Origin: Plumapathes pennacea
Taxonomy: Eukaryota; Cnidaria; Anthozoa; Antipatharia; Myriopathidae
Length of the DNA: 64,000 bases
NCBI GenBank assembly: GCA_964036295.1
Contig: OZ038473.1
Coordinates: 9,207,501-9,271,500, forward strand
Direction of reading: 5' to 3'
Made by a program: the position numbers and the translations under genes. A model generated the notes under the pieces. The model had not been told where the DNA came from and did no database searches. It saw only the letters and a program-made list of their open reading frames with translations. Shown here piece by piece: positions 1-12,400 of the stretch (position 1 is the first letter of the stretch; each line of letters opens with the position of its first letter).

Positions 1-586
1 CTGGAAGCAGTACTTAATTATTTCCGGCTGGAAAAAATGGGTGATTTTGATTGGTTGCTGGGAGATTTTTCTGGGACTGCTCTGCTGGGAAATTGCCTTC
101 CTGGGAATGTGAAACACCTTTGTGTTTGCCACGAACAGAAAAAAAGCCAAAAAGAACTATTTGTTGGGAAGCTATCCATTGTACTTGCACAAGGAAATGT
201 ATTTTGAGAAATACCCTCGTTGGGTGCTCTCGTAAGGTGGACAACCGAACTGTGGTTCAAAGTATCTCTCAAAGCGGACACTAGGAATGTAAACTTTCTC
301 GACAAGGCAGATCAGAGAAAAAACTTACAGGGACTGTAGAGTAAAACTAAAATCGTGTTTGATTGGAACCAACTGGGTTGTGTTGGTTGAGGTGTGTAGT
401 TGAGCAGTACATATTCATATTCTATTGGTCATTGTAGCGCAGATGCAAGTTGTAAAGGAATTGGACTGCAGAATGTAGAACTGATGATATATTTTTTCAT
501 GCATTTTAAAGGTTGTTAGGTTAATTTGAAAATTATCTGTTTTAGAAACGGAGAAACAAACTCTTGTCGGTTTCCTTGGGAAGTTA

Positions 587-766
587 GGGTGTGTTTCTTT
601 TTAGGAATCCAAATCTGGATCACAAATCCAAAAACAGATTCTCTGTTTCTTTACTAAAATCCAAATCCGGATAATGAATCCATGTGATCCACACTGAGGA
701 CGGATTCACTGGATCATATCCAAAATTGAATACTTTGGATCATGGATCTATTAAAGAAACACACCC
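587..766. mobile_element. MITE, family A copy 1 (TTA target duplication)
   Basis: The ends GGGTGTGTTTCTTT and AAAGAAACACACCC are perfect inverted repeats, flanked on both sides by TTA (584-586, 767-769). The 180-bp body is non-coding and rich in short GGATCA/TGATCC-like repeats. TTA duplications are typical of PIF/Harbinger elements. It lies in BIN3-like intron 8. Confidence 0.8.
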
Positions 767-1114
767 TTAGATTCAAATTATTTGTTTGACTAAAAGGGAG
801 TAATGTTCTAAACACAAAATATTCTGTTGTGAAATTAGTAAAAAATGCATTGAAAGATTTACCTAACGTTTGTCAAACATATCGCGTTTACAGTTTTGTT
901 GAAAATGTCTTGAATTTTTTTATTTGGCATTTTACTGTGGAGTATTGATGGGAGTAATGACAAACTGGGCCAGACGAGGTCAAATAAAGAATCAAATTTC
1001 ACTCGTGAATAGTTATATCTAAAGCCCATATTGGTGCATAACCCGTTTAATGTTTCCCTCGTATAGAAGGAAAAACAACAATACTCCGCTGAACGACAAC
1101 AAAAGAAATAATTA

Positions 1115-1276
1115 GGGTGTGTTTCTTTTTAGGAATCCAAATCCGGATCACAAATCCAAAAACAGATTCTCTGTTTCTTTACTAAAATCCAAATCCGGAT
1201 AATGAATCCATGTGATCCACACTGGGGACGGAAAATTGAATACTTTGGATCATGGATCTATTAAAGAAAGGCACCC
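1115..1276. mobile_element. MITE, family A copy 2
   Basis: A second copy of the element at 587-766, in the same orientation and nearly identical, with TTA on both sides (1112-1114, 1277-1279). It differs by a short internal deletion and a mutated right terminal repeat (GGCACCC in place of ACACCC). Confidence 0.8.
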
Positions 1277-1375
1277 TTAGGTAAGTAATGATGCAAAGAA
1301 TTGAAGACTGTTGGTGTATTATCATAGCACTTGAACATACAGAACAAGGTGTTTGTGAAAGACAGCAGGACTTAC

Positions 1376-1837
1376 TTGAAGCATCTGTTCTCTTTTTTTG
1401 ATTGCTACATTGACACTGGGAAAGACGCCATTAAACCTGCACAGGGGCACATGCAAACCAAAGTGAATACATATGCTTGGGCCACTTCTCCTAGAATCAC
1501 GATAAATACTAAGATTGATGACAGCAAAGAAAGCAGTTTTTTTTCTAGAGTTTTCCCAGTAAATACGTCTCGGGTCAAACTAACCGGTTTACAGTAAAGA
1601 GGCCCTCCAAGCTAACCAAAATGTTTACATTTACATCTGAAAATGTGTAAAACAAGAACAAGCAAGAACACTAGTTTTGCTTGCCCATATATACACACAA
1701 CAAATGCCAAAATTTTAATGTCAAAATAGGTACATGCAACTGAAATATTTTTGCCTGTTTCGATTTTAAAGATCTCAAAATAGCAGACTGAGGTCGCAGA
1801 TGGACTGTGGTTGAGGATCTTGATTTTTCTCACACTG

Positions 1838-1868
<31 letters not shown>

Positions 1869-4800
1869 GAAAAAAGAGAGAAGAAAGAAAGAAGAAATTG
1901 AAAGAAATATCCTGACCTTTTCATTGGTTCAACAACTGTCTTTTGGTTTCTGGCAACCTGCAGACAAAATTACAGGAGAGATAAGGAAAATACAGTTGAG
2001 TATAAAATACAGTAAAAGGTCTCTGGGTGGACACTCTAGAAAGCTGACAGCTCTACTTATGGACGCCTTCACGAAATCCTGTTTGAACTCAAACTTCCTA
2101 TTTTCACATTCCCATAAGTGGACATTCCCGTAAGCAGGATGCGGACACTTTTGAGGGGTTAGACCTTGATTTTTCTTTTTGTTTTAAGCTCCAGTGAATT
2201 CAGGCCACATACAAAACTCATTCTCTTAAGGAGGCAGTTCAGCTACAGACAATTTTCTTGCTTCTTGAGGGTGTCCACTTATGGGAGCTGTGACTGTATA
2301 CTCATGCTCCCCTGGGCCAAGTTGTTCAAAGCATGATTAGGCTAATCCTGGATTAAGTCTAAGCTTTGTTGTCATTTCGTATAAGCCTTAATTAGAAGCT
2401 GTCGTTCACAAAATTACTTCCTTGTTATGTTTTGAGCTAACAGTAGAAGAAAGTTACTAGTTAGTCTTTGAGCAAAACTCTGCATTTTGGTGGCCAAAAG
2501 TAGTGGAGTTTTGTGGTGTAATAATATTATGTCTTACAATAAAAGATGACTGTCGTCAAGATCTCATGGCAAGTGGTGGAAAGTTACAAGCAAATTACCT
2601 TGGGTACAAGATCTAAAAATAAAAGCAATACTCAAAATAACCATAGAAAAATGTACTTAAATACATAAATACATCTCCAAGGAATATATAAAATAATACA
2701 ACAATAGTAACCCATCTTAATACAGATATAAATATAATATAACTATAAAATATAAGAAATATATAAATATGCTGCTGCTATGTTTGTTACTGAGCTATTG
2801 TTACTGTCCTTGTTGCCACTTCTATTGCAGCTACAACTGAATAAATGGAAGCTTACTAGTTCTTGTCGCAGTTTCTCAATCTTTTCTGTACACTCACAGT
2901 AACCTTCCACCTGAAGACCAAAACTAGCATCAGTGCACAAAGAAAAAGGTCATGATCCCAATAATATTGAAATTGGGTATATGGCATGAGCTAACATCAG
3001 GTTAAATTGGGGTGTAAGCCTTGGGCAAGTACAATACTATCAGTTGCCTGACTTTCACCTTTCTTTTAAATGTGTTAATTAGTAAGTTTGTAACAATATT
3101 ATATGGCCTGCTTATTGATTTCATGCTTTATTTAATAAATTTCCACTGGTTTGCCATGGTGTGGACTCTTATTTACCACGATTTACATCATCACATGGTC
3201 AAAATGTTGTGGACTCATCAGGTGCTTCGCCGAGTGAGTCTGCAACTAATTGGAACCAGTGGAAATTTGTTTTTTACCACAACATTTAGAAATATACAGG
3301 AAACTTTCGTTGTATTTCGCTGCAAAACGTGACATGCTGGCATCAGCATCGTTGTCTGGACTCTTATTTACCACGGTAAATCGACCAATCAGAGAGCGAG
3401 AAACCAGTGTGTTGTGGTAAAAACATTATTTTAATAGTCTTAGATAGATTTAGTTTTATAGTTACACAGTAGTTATCCTTTAATTTCAAGTGTTTAATTC
3501 TCATGGACATTGTACACTGGAGGACCACCCTAACTAACTTCATGTTTGTTTGGTGTCACCTCTTAAAACTTTGTTATTATTAAATTAATGTTTACTATTC
3601 AGCTTCACTCTGACCTGTTACAAATTAAAATGTCTATATTGTAGTCCTGAATGAGTAATGAAGATGTGGAAACTACTTTTTTACAGAAAATATGGTTTAG
3701 TCCTGTAAAAAAACAAAAAAACAAAAAACAACAACAACAAAAACAACAACAAATAAACAAACAAACAAACAAATAAATAAATATATAAAAATCTAACAAC
3801 TCCCCACCCCCTCCCTTTACATATTATTTATGAATGTAATGCAAACATGTTTTCATCTATATGGTCCTACCATACACCTGAGGGACTCTGTTTGACTGAT
3901 GGAGTTGCTGGCTAGGTTCTGAAAAATTCTTTGCTCTGCCTTGGACAATTCTAAGAATAAAACATTGTGGAAAACACATGGTTGTAGTAAATAGTAATGT
4001 GCATGTAGTAAGAGCAATAACTGACAATCAGGAAATTTTATTGTCAGACATTCTGTACAAAACCCTCTCAGACTTCTAAATTACTAAAAATAACATTATT
4101 TGGTTAGAAGGTGAGAAAATGCACACAATCACTCATTTAGGTTGAAATGTCAGTTTTTTTCCTTTTGTTCCTGACTGGCCAATAAAAGAAGGCTTGCCAA
4201 ATTTATTTTCAAACACAAAACAAACACAAGTTTATGTAGTTGTTTTAACAGGGAAACAGGTAAACTGGTATATGCTGCAGGGTGTGTACCTGATAACACT
4301 TCTCCATGCTTTTTTGTGTCTTTGTAAATCTTCTTAGTGTCCACTTCTAATCTGAGGAAAAAGCGACAAATACTATGAAACAATAGACTTGTTTCATGAT
4401 ACAACACATACTGTTGCTGCAAAAACGGAGTCTTCGTTAGTACAAGGGGTGGCGATCGAATGGTAAAACTCAAGACTTGCCCAGATGTCGAGACTCTTGC
4501 TTAAAAATCTGGGATTGAGACTTTAACCACTCTGAGACTTCGAGACAGAAAGAAACAAAACAGAAAAATGAGACTTTAAGACTTATTAAAAGGGCTGCAA
4601 AGATTCCAACATTGGACCAAAACTTCTCGAGACTCACGATTTTCTACTACCAATCGCCACCTAGCACACAACTTTCAGTGGTGGCATTTTCACATAATTT
4701 TCAAGAATTAAAATGTTAAATTAGAATGAAATAAAAATGTTATGTGCGATTTTAAGCTAAAAGAAAAATAACATTTATAAAACTGCTATACTGTATGTTT

Positions 4801-6076
4801 CTGTGGCCAAATGAAATTTACAATGCAAAAACAAACAAACAAATAGAACAGTAAACAACAACAAAATACCAAAACATAACCTTAGCTCAACAACAATGCT
4901 GCTACTAGAATGCACTTATTGAGAGCTTTTATTTGACCATGGCCATACTTTTATGTTTCATTGGATAGTTTAGGAGTTGCATGTAACTTATTTTTAGCAA
5001 ATAAGTTACACATTGAGAACACTAAATGAGAAAGCAAAGTAGATCAACATACTGATTAAATCTTGCAGCCTCTCTTTCAAATTCTCTGTCCACCTGCGAG
5101 AAATAACACACCATTTAACAACTTATGGCATGCTGGCTTGTTTGACTGGTATTTTCAAAAACAGGTTTGGGAAGTATAGTGTGGGATATGCTTCAGTTTA
5201 TGTGATCATGATATAATCCATTAAAATAACAAGGAGGTTGCAAAATATTGCTATGATTTCTGTAAAATTTTATGATGGATTACAGCACTACAATGCTCCC
5301 AATTAGCGGTCATGTGATTGTCCGAGATGACTAAATAGACTAAACTAAGTTTGTTCGGACAACAAACATCAAATTTTGATTGTTGGTCATCCAGGAAAAA
5401 ACCCACCAGGCAACCTAAAACAATCCAGCCCAAAATTGCATTTGTGTTTTAGGGTCACCCTTCTCTATTGAAATTCCTTGTTCCGTCTTACATAATAAGT
5501 AACCCTCCCAGCATATGGACAACTTTTGGCCAGTCATGTAAAAGCTTGAGGTAGGGTTACCCTCGCAGGGGCAAAGTTTAGTAGTGCCAGGTTGCTTTCC
5601 TCTGATTTAGGGAGAGTTCATTTATTATGAGGGGGGGGGGGGGGGGGGGGATTTGGTGGGTTGTAAATAAAGTCAGAGCTCCCTTCGGGTTTCTAAAAAT
5701 GTTCGGAGACCCCCCCCCCCCCCCCCCTCCCCCCGTCATAAAACATGAAGTTTCCCTTATGCTAATGAGGAAAACATGTAAACAATTCATTCAAGTCCAC
5801 CATTTCACTCACAATACTGTCTGACGTACAAGGTGTTCTGCATTTGAACACAACCAACTGGCGGGGGATTGCTCAGCTAATACCACTTAAAATACGACCA
5901 CTTACCGATTGCTTCGGAGCACTTTTCGCTTTTTTGAATGGATTCCTGCATGATTCCGGCAAAGAGAAATGCTTTGTTAATATTTGGCACTAAAAAGATG
6001 CCCTGCTAATCAGCAACGGCGCTGCAAAACCCAATTTAGCAGAATATAACAAAACTCAGACGTACCAGGTATTCAT
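1376..6076 (-). CDS. BIN3: BIN3-like BAR-domain protein (bridging integrator 3), first eight exons, 3' end outside window
   Basis: Eight exons join in phase to 132 codons: 6076-6066, 5945-5906, 5093-5053, 4351-4290, 3950-3878, 2923-2857, 1957-1917, 1436-1376. The start ATG is followed after 11 nt by a GTACGT donor. The product reads like the N-terminal half of BIN3/Rvs161 BAR proteins: an N-terminal NPFKKAK, then VDREFEREAARFNQ and DTKKIYKDTKKHGEVL, then NQKTVVEPMKRF, and NGVFPSVNVAIKKREQ at the exon 7-8 junction. BAR domains form curved coiled-coil dimers on membranes; BIN3 relatives act in actin organisation and endocytosis. The family is about 250 residues, so roughly half is missing to the left of the window. 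No exon is visible in 1-1375. Exon 6 has an alternative acceptor (2913) that breaks phase, so 2923 was chosen. Gene identity is firm; exon 6 is the least certain exon. Confidence 0.82.
1841..1910. repeat. A-rich simple repeat
   Basis: A run of about 28 A residues passes into (GAAA)n-like sequence. On the minus strand this is a poly-T tract in BIN3-like intron 7, a few bases beyond the exon 7 donor. Confidence 0.85.
2011..2296. repeat. Possible CAGT-ended MITE in BIN3-like intron 6
   Basis: The left end ACAGTAAAAGGTCTCTGGG with TGGACAC and the right end TGTCCACTTATGGG with GACTGTA form an imperfect inverted repeat starting at CAGT. The ends are diverged and no clean TA duplication is visible. 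Just downstream (2313-2395) is a segment resembling the end of the element at 15915-16157. Confidence 0.4.
3707..3783. repeat. A-rich microsatellite (CAA/AAAC/AAAT units)
   Basis: Runs of CAA, CAAA and TAAA units with no coding sense. It lies in BIN3-like intron 5. Confidence 0.85.
5609..5757. repeat. Foldback repeat with homopolymeric G and C arms
   Basis: About 28 bp of imperfect inverted repeat (AGGGAGAGTTCAT... and ...ATGAAGTTTCCCT) includes an ~18-base G run near 5632-5650 and a C-rich run of similar size at 5710-5735. About 60 bp separates them. It lies in BIN3-like intron 2. Apparent poly-Gly and poly-Pro reading frames here are artefacts of these runs. Confidence 0.7.
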
Positions 6077-6408
6077 CGGATGAAATTTGAGCCAACGAAA
6101 GAGTCGGGAAGTCGAAGTCGGATAGTTCTCGTGTTTTTGTGTTCTAACTTTGCGCTTCTAACGCCGAAAATATATCTTTTCCCACTTCATAAAGCATACA
6201 TTTTAAAAGACCAAACATACCCAGAAGTACATGATTCATTTTGACAGAAGAAATAGTCGGAGACTGCTCGTGTAACGCTCGTGTTGTCTTCGTACGGTAT
6301 TCTCCATATAAGGTAAAAGCCGAGCAACTTCACGTCCCACGTGTTGTTCGTGCTTGAGTTGTTTCTGTCGGATCTGGGGGAAGGACGAAAATGTTGTAAA
6401 TATAAACG
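6077..6408. promoter_or_regulatory. Shared bidirectional promoter between two divergent genes
   Basis: The start codons of the BIN3-like gene (minus, 6076) and the TOPAZ1-like gene (plus, 6409) face away from each other with only 332 bp between them. This segment must therefore hold both 5' UTRs and the core promoter(s). It is visibly richer in CpG than the AT-rich introns around it and contains a palindromic CACGTG at 6338-6343. No clear TATA box is seen. Transcription start sites cannot be placed from sequence alone. Confidence 0.6.
6391..6399 (+). promoter_or_regulatory. Minimal upstream ORF (ATG TTG TAA) before the TOPAZ1-like start
   Basis: An ATG at 6391 is followed by one sense codon and a TAA, ending 9 nt before the main ATG at 6409. 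A separate in-frame TAA at 6403-6405 closes the main frame upstream, which fixes 6409 as the first usable start. Such very short uORFs can lower translation of the main frame; whether this one lies in the mature 5' UTR is unknown. Confidence 0.4.
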
Positions 6409-9400
6409 ATGAATGTGGGACAAATACGTAAAAGGTACCATGGTGGGAACAGAAAACCGGGTGAGGGAGTATCACATAATGGTCTGGAGAATGCAAAGTT
6501 TAAGACCGTAGTTGCCAACGGAGAAGACAACGACACCTCATATTCCATATCGCGCGTGAAACCGCCTCCAACTTCTACGCGCAAGATTGTTTTATCCAAG
6601 AAAGGAGGTAAAGCTGTGTAGTTGTTTTGGCCTTAACATTGACATCTGAAACATACTGAACCTCGTTCGCTTCGTTTCAGAATCGCTAGGTTTGGAAAAT
6701 GTCACTGTGAAATCGCTCGACGAAATCAAACGTGCGAAGGAGATGCGAAAGAAGAATGCGACGAACACTGACGCTGGCTGTTCAACTGCTACAGAAAACC
6801 GTAAGTGATCGACTCTGTGTAGCCTTCTCTTTTATGTCTGCGTAGCTTTTGATGATTCACGGGTTTTGCGATGTTTTTGAGATGGAGTCACTCAACGTCA
6901 CAAGGGCGCATTCATTATGAATTCGTCGCACAACATTTTGACGCCTTTACTGCAATATTTGAATTACTGAGTTTAAATCCACATATAAAAAGTTGGCGTT
7001 CGCAGTTATGAAGCGAATTAAAGCAATGAAAGAGTTTACCGAACGGAATACAAACTGACCGTGCATATTGCCGCGTGGTCGTCGGGGGGAAATGCGCAAG
7101 GAATGCAACAACGCGAATCGGTACGATCGACATCGCGCGAAATTGCACAAGCAAGAATCTGCATCCTTCGTTCTACTGAAGGCTATGAGGGTCATACGTA
7201 TGAGGGGAATGGGGATGGGGGTGTGAACCAAAAATTTAGGTCCGACAGATAAATTTGGGACCAAGCAACCAGAAATTATGAAACTTTCTATTGCTTGAAG
7301 TCAATCTACAGTCCGAAGGGCAACCAATCTAAAACCTAAATGTCAAGCACTGTATTAAACAAAAACAATCCTTGCCTAACATACCACCCACATGTACAAC
7401 ATGACCACAAATCAAACCAACTTGAATTCTGACAGTGCAACTTAGGTCTTGTTTACACTAATCTGTTTTTGTTTTCATATGAAAACACATCAAGAGAGGC
7501 GTCTGCTTAGAGACAGTTGACTGTAGGAGAAAATTGAAGTTGATCACTTGTGGGAGTGAAAAGGTTAACCAAATTTGAGTGTTGTAGCTTAAAGATCTGC
7601 AAAGTTACGGCTGTTTCAATTTGTAGAGGTTTAATTGGAGAAAGACAGTCTTGCCTCACAAGCCTTGCTCTCATGTATTTGTTGCACTTTACATATGGAT
7701 AAGTTTGCTTAAATTCAGTATACATTACACCATTGAAATTGCACAAAGTTACTTTTTATATATGGCCTTTGATATGGTGCAGTGCTTGAAATCAGAAAAA
7801 AGTCCAGGTTTGTCTGGACACGCAAATTAGTTTGTCCCCAGACTATCTATTTGGCAGAAAACCAGTTGTCTGAGTGAACTTTTGGTTGTCTCGGACGACT
7901 GCTAATTTTGAGCACTGTGGTGTTGGAAGTTTTATCTTAAAAGCCTTCTAAGTGTATGTAAATTAGGTCTGCCATTTATGAATAAGGTGTATAACATTTT
8001 AATGGTATGTATTCTCTTTCATCAGCTTCCACAGGACATGACAGTTCTTCAGAAAGAGAACCCATTCAATCAAGCAGTGTAACCCAAAATGTTATTGCCA
8101 AGCCTGTTTTGATCAAACCATTGACAGTTCAGTTAAAAGCACTGCCACAGAAATCTTTTGGTCCACGGAAACACAAGAAGACTGAAATAAGAAAAGCAGG
8201 GTAGGTGGTGAATTGATATCAGCTTAATTTTCACCAGAGATGGGTTGTTTGTCTTAAACAAAACACAAGTCTGGCAACACGTCTTCAGGACCTGCTACAA
8301 GATGAATCAACTGCATGAAGATTCAGACTGATAATTTGTCCCTCACTTGAACATGAAAAATTTGCTTTCTGGGCATGGAAAAGTCATGGCGCAATTTTGG
8401 ATTTTTGCTTAAAACATTTAAGCTGCGTTTTGAAAACCTTTGTCTCTAGCACTAAATTTTGGCTGCAAGGCCAGTTTTTGCTCTTGTTTTCAACATTTTA
8501 AGTTGTTGAAAAGTCACCCACCCCTCCCTGAACAGTGTTGTACTGAGGGAATGACAATTTTTTATTGTATAGGTGAGCCCTCCCCTGATATTTTGGATGA
8601 AGAATTCTTGCAGCCAGATACTTCTGTGTATAACTGTACTAGCCTGTTTTTTTTAGTGCACAACTGATGTTGTGGAACATATGGTTGTACAGTTATATAT
8701 TGAACTAACTTAGTAAAACCACATTTAAAAGTACAGTAACTAAAGAGCTCCACAAAAAAAACAAAAAACAAATAAGTCATGATTTATACCACTGTCTTCA
8801 AAACCACAACAAAAAATATGTACCCTGGCAACCAAATACAGTGGAACCCCGTTAATACGCCGCCATTGGGACATAAAAATCTGGCCGTATTAACGGGGTC
8901 TTCAGATGAGACAATGACTGGGCGTTTGTTCTGCGGGACAAAAGATAGTGGTCATAATAACGAGATGGCCATAAGCCATTTACTTTATCTGTCATGTGGG
9001 TGACATGCTTTTAACTATTGGCTCCTTTTTTCTTTGCAGACCTGCACATGCACAACAGCAGCCCATGGATGCTTCACTGGAGGACTGGTCAGAGCCAGAT
9101 TGTGAATCTACTGATGACGAAAACTTCGAGGAAGAACTCATTTGGGAAGACGAGGAGTTCATTGAATCTTCCGACAGTTCAAAGGAAGCAAATGAACCAG
9201 AGGATTCAGTTAAAAAGTTAAGTGATCATGCAAGACAAGATAACCGAGAAGTAGAGAAGCAAGAAGACTACATTGTGGACTACAGTGATGTGCCATTAGG
9301 GTCTAGCCATAATGAAGAAGACTTTATGGAGATGATTTCCTTGCACCCTGATGACTCGCTGTTTGATGATGATGATGATAATGACTTGGACATCATTGGC

Positions 9401-12400
9401 AGAGGCAAGGAAGTAGGGAAAGCAAGGTAAAGCTTTTATGCTGTCTCCAGATTTTGTATAATGAGAAAAAAGTCGGAAACTGTACCTGACTTATTGATAC
9501 CACAAAGATTTGAGGGTCAAGAGTGCTCAGATTACCTTTGAACTGTGTCATACAGCAAGGAGAATTTGTTAGAAAATTTGGAGAAAACTGATGAAAAGAT
9601 CAATTTTCATTCCGTACTTCCTTTACATACAGTAATTTTGGTTAGGAGAATTAATATCAGATGGCTCAGGTGGTTATGTTATTATTATTCAGGTCATTTG
9701 GACCAAAGGGTGATGACAGTGATTTAAGGAAACTGATAAAGAGTGGACAGAACAACAAGATAGGTCAGTCTAGCCATAGTGCAAGAGACAGCAGCACAAA
9801 AAAGAAGGACAGTACCAGTTCTGACCACTGCATTCAGGGGACTCCAGTTCCATCTAAGAACAAGCAAAGTAACATGAAGCACAGGAAAGGTGACAAGAAA
9901 GGGGTTCCAAGACCCCGTGGTAACAAAAGAAACACTTCTATTCATTCCCACAAATCTGGACCAGGAGTGGGAAGGACGGGAATGGGATCGCGTGGGCGGG
10001 GTCACCTGACAAAAGCAAGGCCACCTAATAATGGCCCTGGCATTCTTCCTAACCCCATAAACCCTGCTCTGCAGCTGCAGGTAGCAGGGCTGCTTGCTGC
10101 CACTGGATTATCCTTTGGGCCCTTTATAAATGGGGCAATTCAGATGAACCAGGGTACATTTGACAAGGCACATGAGCACAGAGACTTTGCTCTCCCTGAA
10201 CCCCCCCAGCAGCGCAGAGGGCTACCCTGGAGAGGCAACCCCAGAGGTGGGAGAGACAGGAATGATAGGAGGCGGGGTGGTAGACCATACCCTGCTGATA
10301 AACAGTGGGGGGAGCATTCACCAAGTAGGATGCTTGAGCATGAGGAAAGGCCTCTTAGACAGTTGCAAGTGGGCAGAAAACTCTTGGAAAATAGTGATGC
10401 TGTTGTGAAGCATGGCAAACAACAAGAGCCTTTTGCAGGAGTTGCCAGTGAAGGCAATGCTTGTTCAGGAGAAAGGTCAAGGCATCACTCTAACCAGGAA
10501 GTGGTTGCTGGTGTGATTGCTTCAGGGATGGATGTGGGCATCAAGCCTGCCCATGCTCAAGTAAAGGATGTACCTGTGCCTGACCAGGAGCACTATAACA
10601 TTGATTCTGGCGTTACCCACACAAGATCTCCTGCTCAGTCAGCAAAGACCTCTCCTTTTCGTGTTTATGAAGCTGAACAGCCAAGACCGGGCAACAAAAG
10701 GAAGAGTCCTGCTCACAATGAACATGACGCTGGAATAAAAGTGAAGATAGAAGCCAGCCCAACAGGGGAACCAGGTGTTGTGTTCGCACAGCCATTTGGC
10801 TATTGCTGGCAGCAGCTTAACACAGGCCAATGCTTTAAAGCCAAGTGCAGCTATATTCACCTGTTGACCCAAGAGCTCCAAGAGGTAATAGTGTTGGCAA
10901 GTAGTTTTGTTTTCATTAGAAAAGGCTTTTTGGGTTCATAGTGAATAATCTGATATTGATCTCCATGTTGATTTTGTCTCTCTTTTTGTATGAACAGTAT
11001 CAGCAGACTGGGAAAATTAAGGTAGTAGAAAACAAACAGAAAAACCAAGCAGCTGAAATGCAGCATCCAGGACAAGAGGATAAACAGAAGCAGGACCAAC
11101 CAGCTCAACAAATGCCAGGTGGGCAGCCAAGAGAGACAATATAAGACTTTTATCAGTTAGAAGTGTCAGTTAGCAAGAGCTTCTAGAGATGCATAATTGT
11201 GAAAGTGGGCACATGAGTTTTTTCAAAATCCTAGATACATCACTAATCTTTATTTTCATTATTTTTTAGTAAAAGTAGCTGAGAAGACTCCCCAGGAAAT
11301 GACAGAAATTATTACTGCTCATCTGAACAAGAAGGAGTTAGGTAAAAGTTCTTTTGATATTGTTTGACTGTTCTATTACACAGTACATGGAAACAACAAT
11401 ACACACCAAATAAGTAATTAGTTTACAGTATAAGGCCTGGTTCAAATGTCAAACTTCTGTTGTGTTAAATGTAATTGAATTAGATTTGACAAAAGCATGG
11501 CAGTGGTTTAAAACATCAAACTAATTCAGTCAAACCTAATTTTTACACTGCAATATGTACAGTCACATAAAACAGCACTGTCAAACTTGGTACAAATCTG
11601 TCAAATTTAACTTGATTCAAATGAGAAACTTTTGTTGTGCTAAAACAAATGTTAGATTTGACATGGCAGAAGGTTGTTGATGAACCAGGCTTACAAGTCA
11701 CAAACAGGGCTACTCCACATCTCTTTTGCTACTATTTTATTTTTTTATTTTTTTAATGATAATCAAGGTAGTTACCCTGTCACCAGGGCTGTCATTGTTC
11801 AGTATAGGTTTTGCAGTTACACTGATGACCAGCTTGAGATCAAACACTATTTTATCCATACTTGACTGCACATCTGACTGTATATAGCCAAGAGTGACCA
11901 TTTTCCAGGAGTAACCAATTTCAAATTTCTATTTTATTCTTTCATTTAGAGAGAACTTGGCATTTGATATCTTGCTTATTGAGAGCTGATTGAAGTGTGA
12001 ATTCCCACTACATCATTCATACATTTTTTTGAATGGTTGGGAGAATTGAGAGTGATGGGTTACTCAGTAAGCACTCACTGTTATTTTTTTCTCAGGAGCT
12101 GCCTGGCAGGTTATTGAAAAAATGAACCGTGTGCACCACACCCCTGAGCTACACATTCTTGAGAGACTTTTGCTGCTGTGCAGCGAGGCTTTGTCAGATC
12201 CAGACATTGCAGGGCAGGTATGTTAAAGAGGCAAGTGTCATGAGATGCGCATGTGCACTGTGTTTTTGGTCAAGTCTTGAAAACATCTGCCCAATGTTTA
12301 AAATCCAAGATGGTGTCCACAACAGCGGCGAGTGATGGAGTGGCAGATCCACCACCAATGTGGACGCCATCTTGGATTTCAAATCATCCACACTTAAAGG

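Noticed and set aside
3605-3799. A hydrophobic, cysteine- and phenylalanine-rich minus-strand frame
   Set aside because: It is the translation of an A-rich microsatellite read in reverse.
5578-5824. Reading frames with poly-Gly and poly-Pro runs on both strands
   Set aside because: They come from the G and C homopolymers of a foldback repeat; there is no conserved domain or splice context.
6915-7264. Overlapping frames on both strands in a CpG-richer part of intron 2
   Set aside because: No domain, no splice consistency, and frames overlap on opposite strands as expected by chance in stop-poor sequence.
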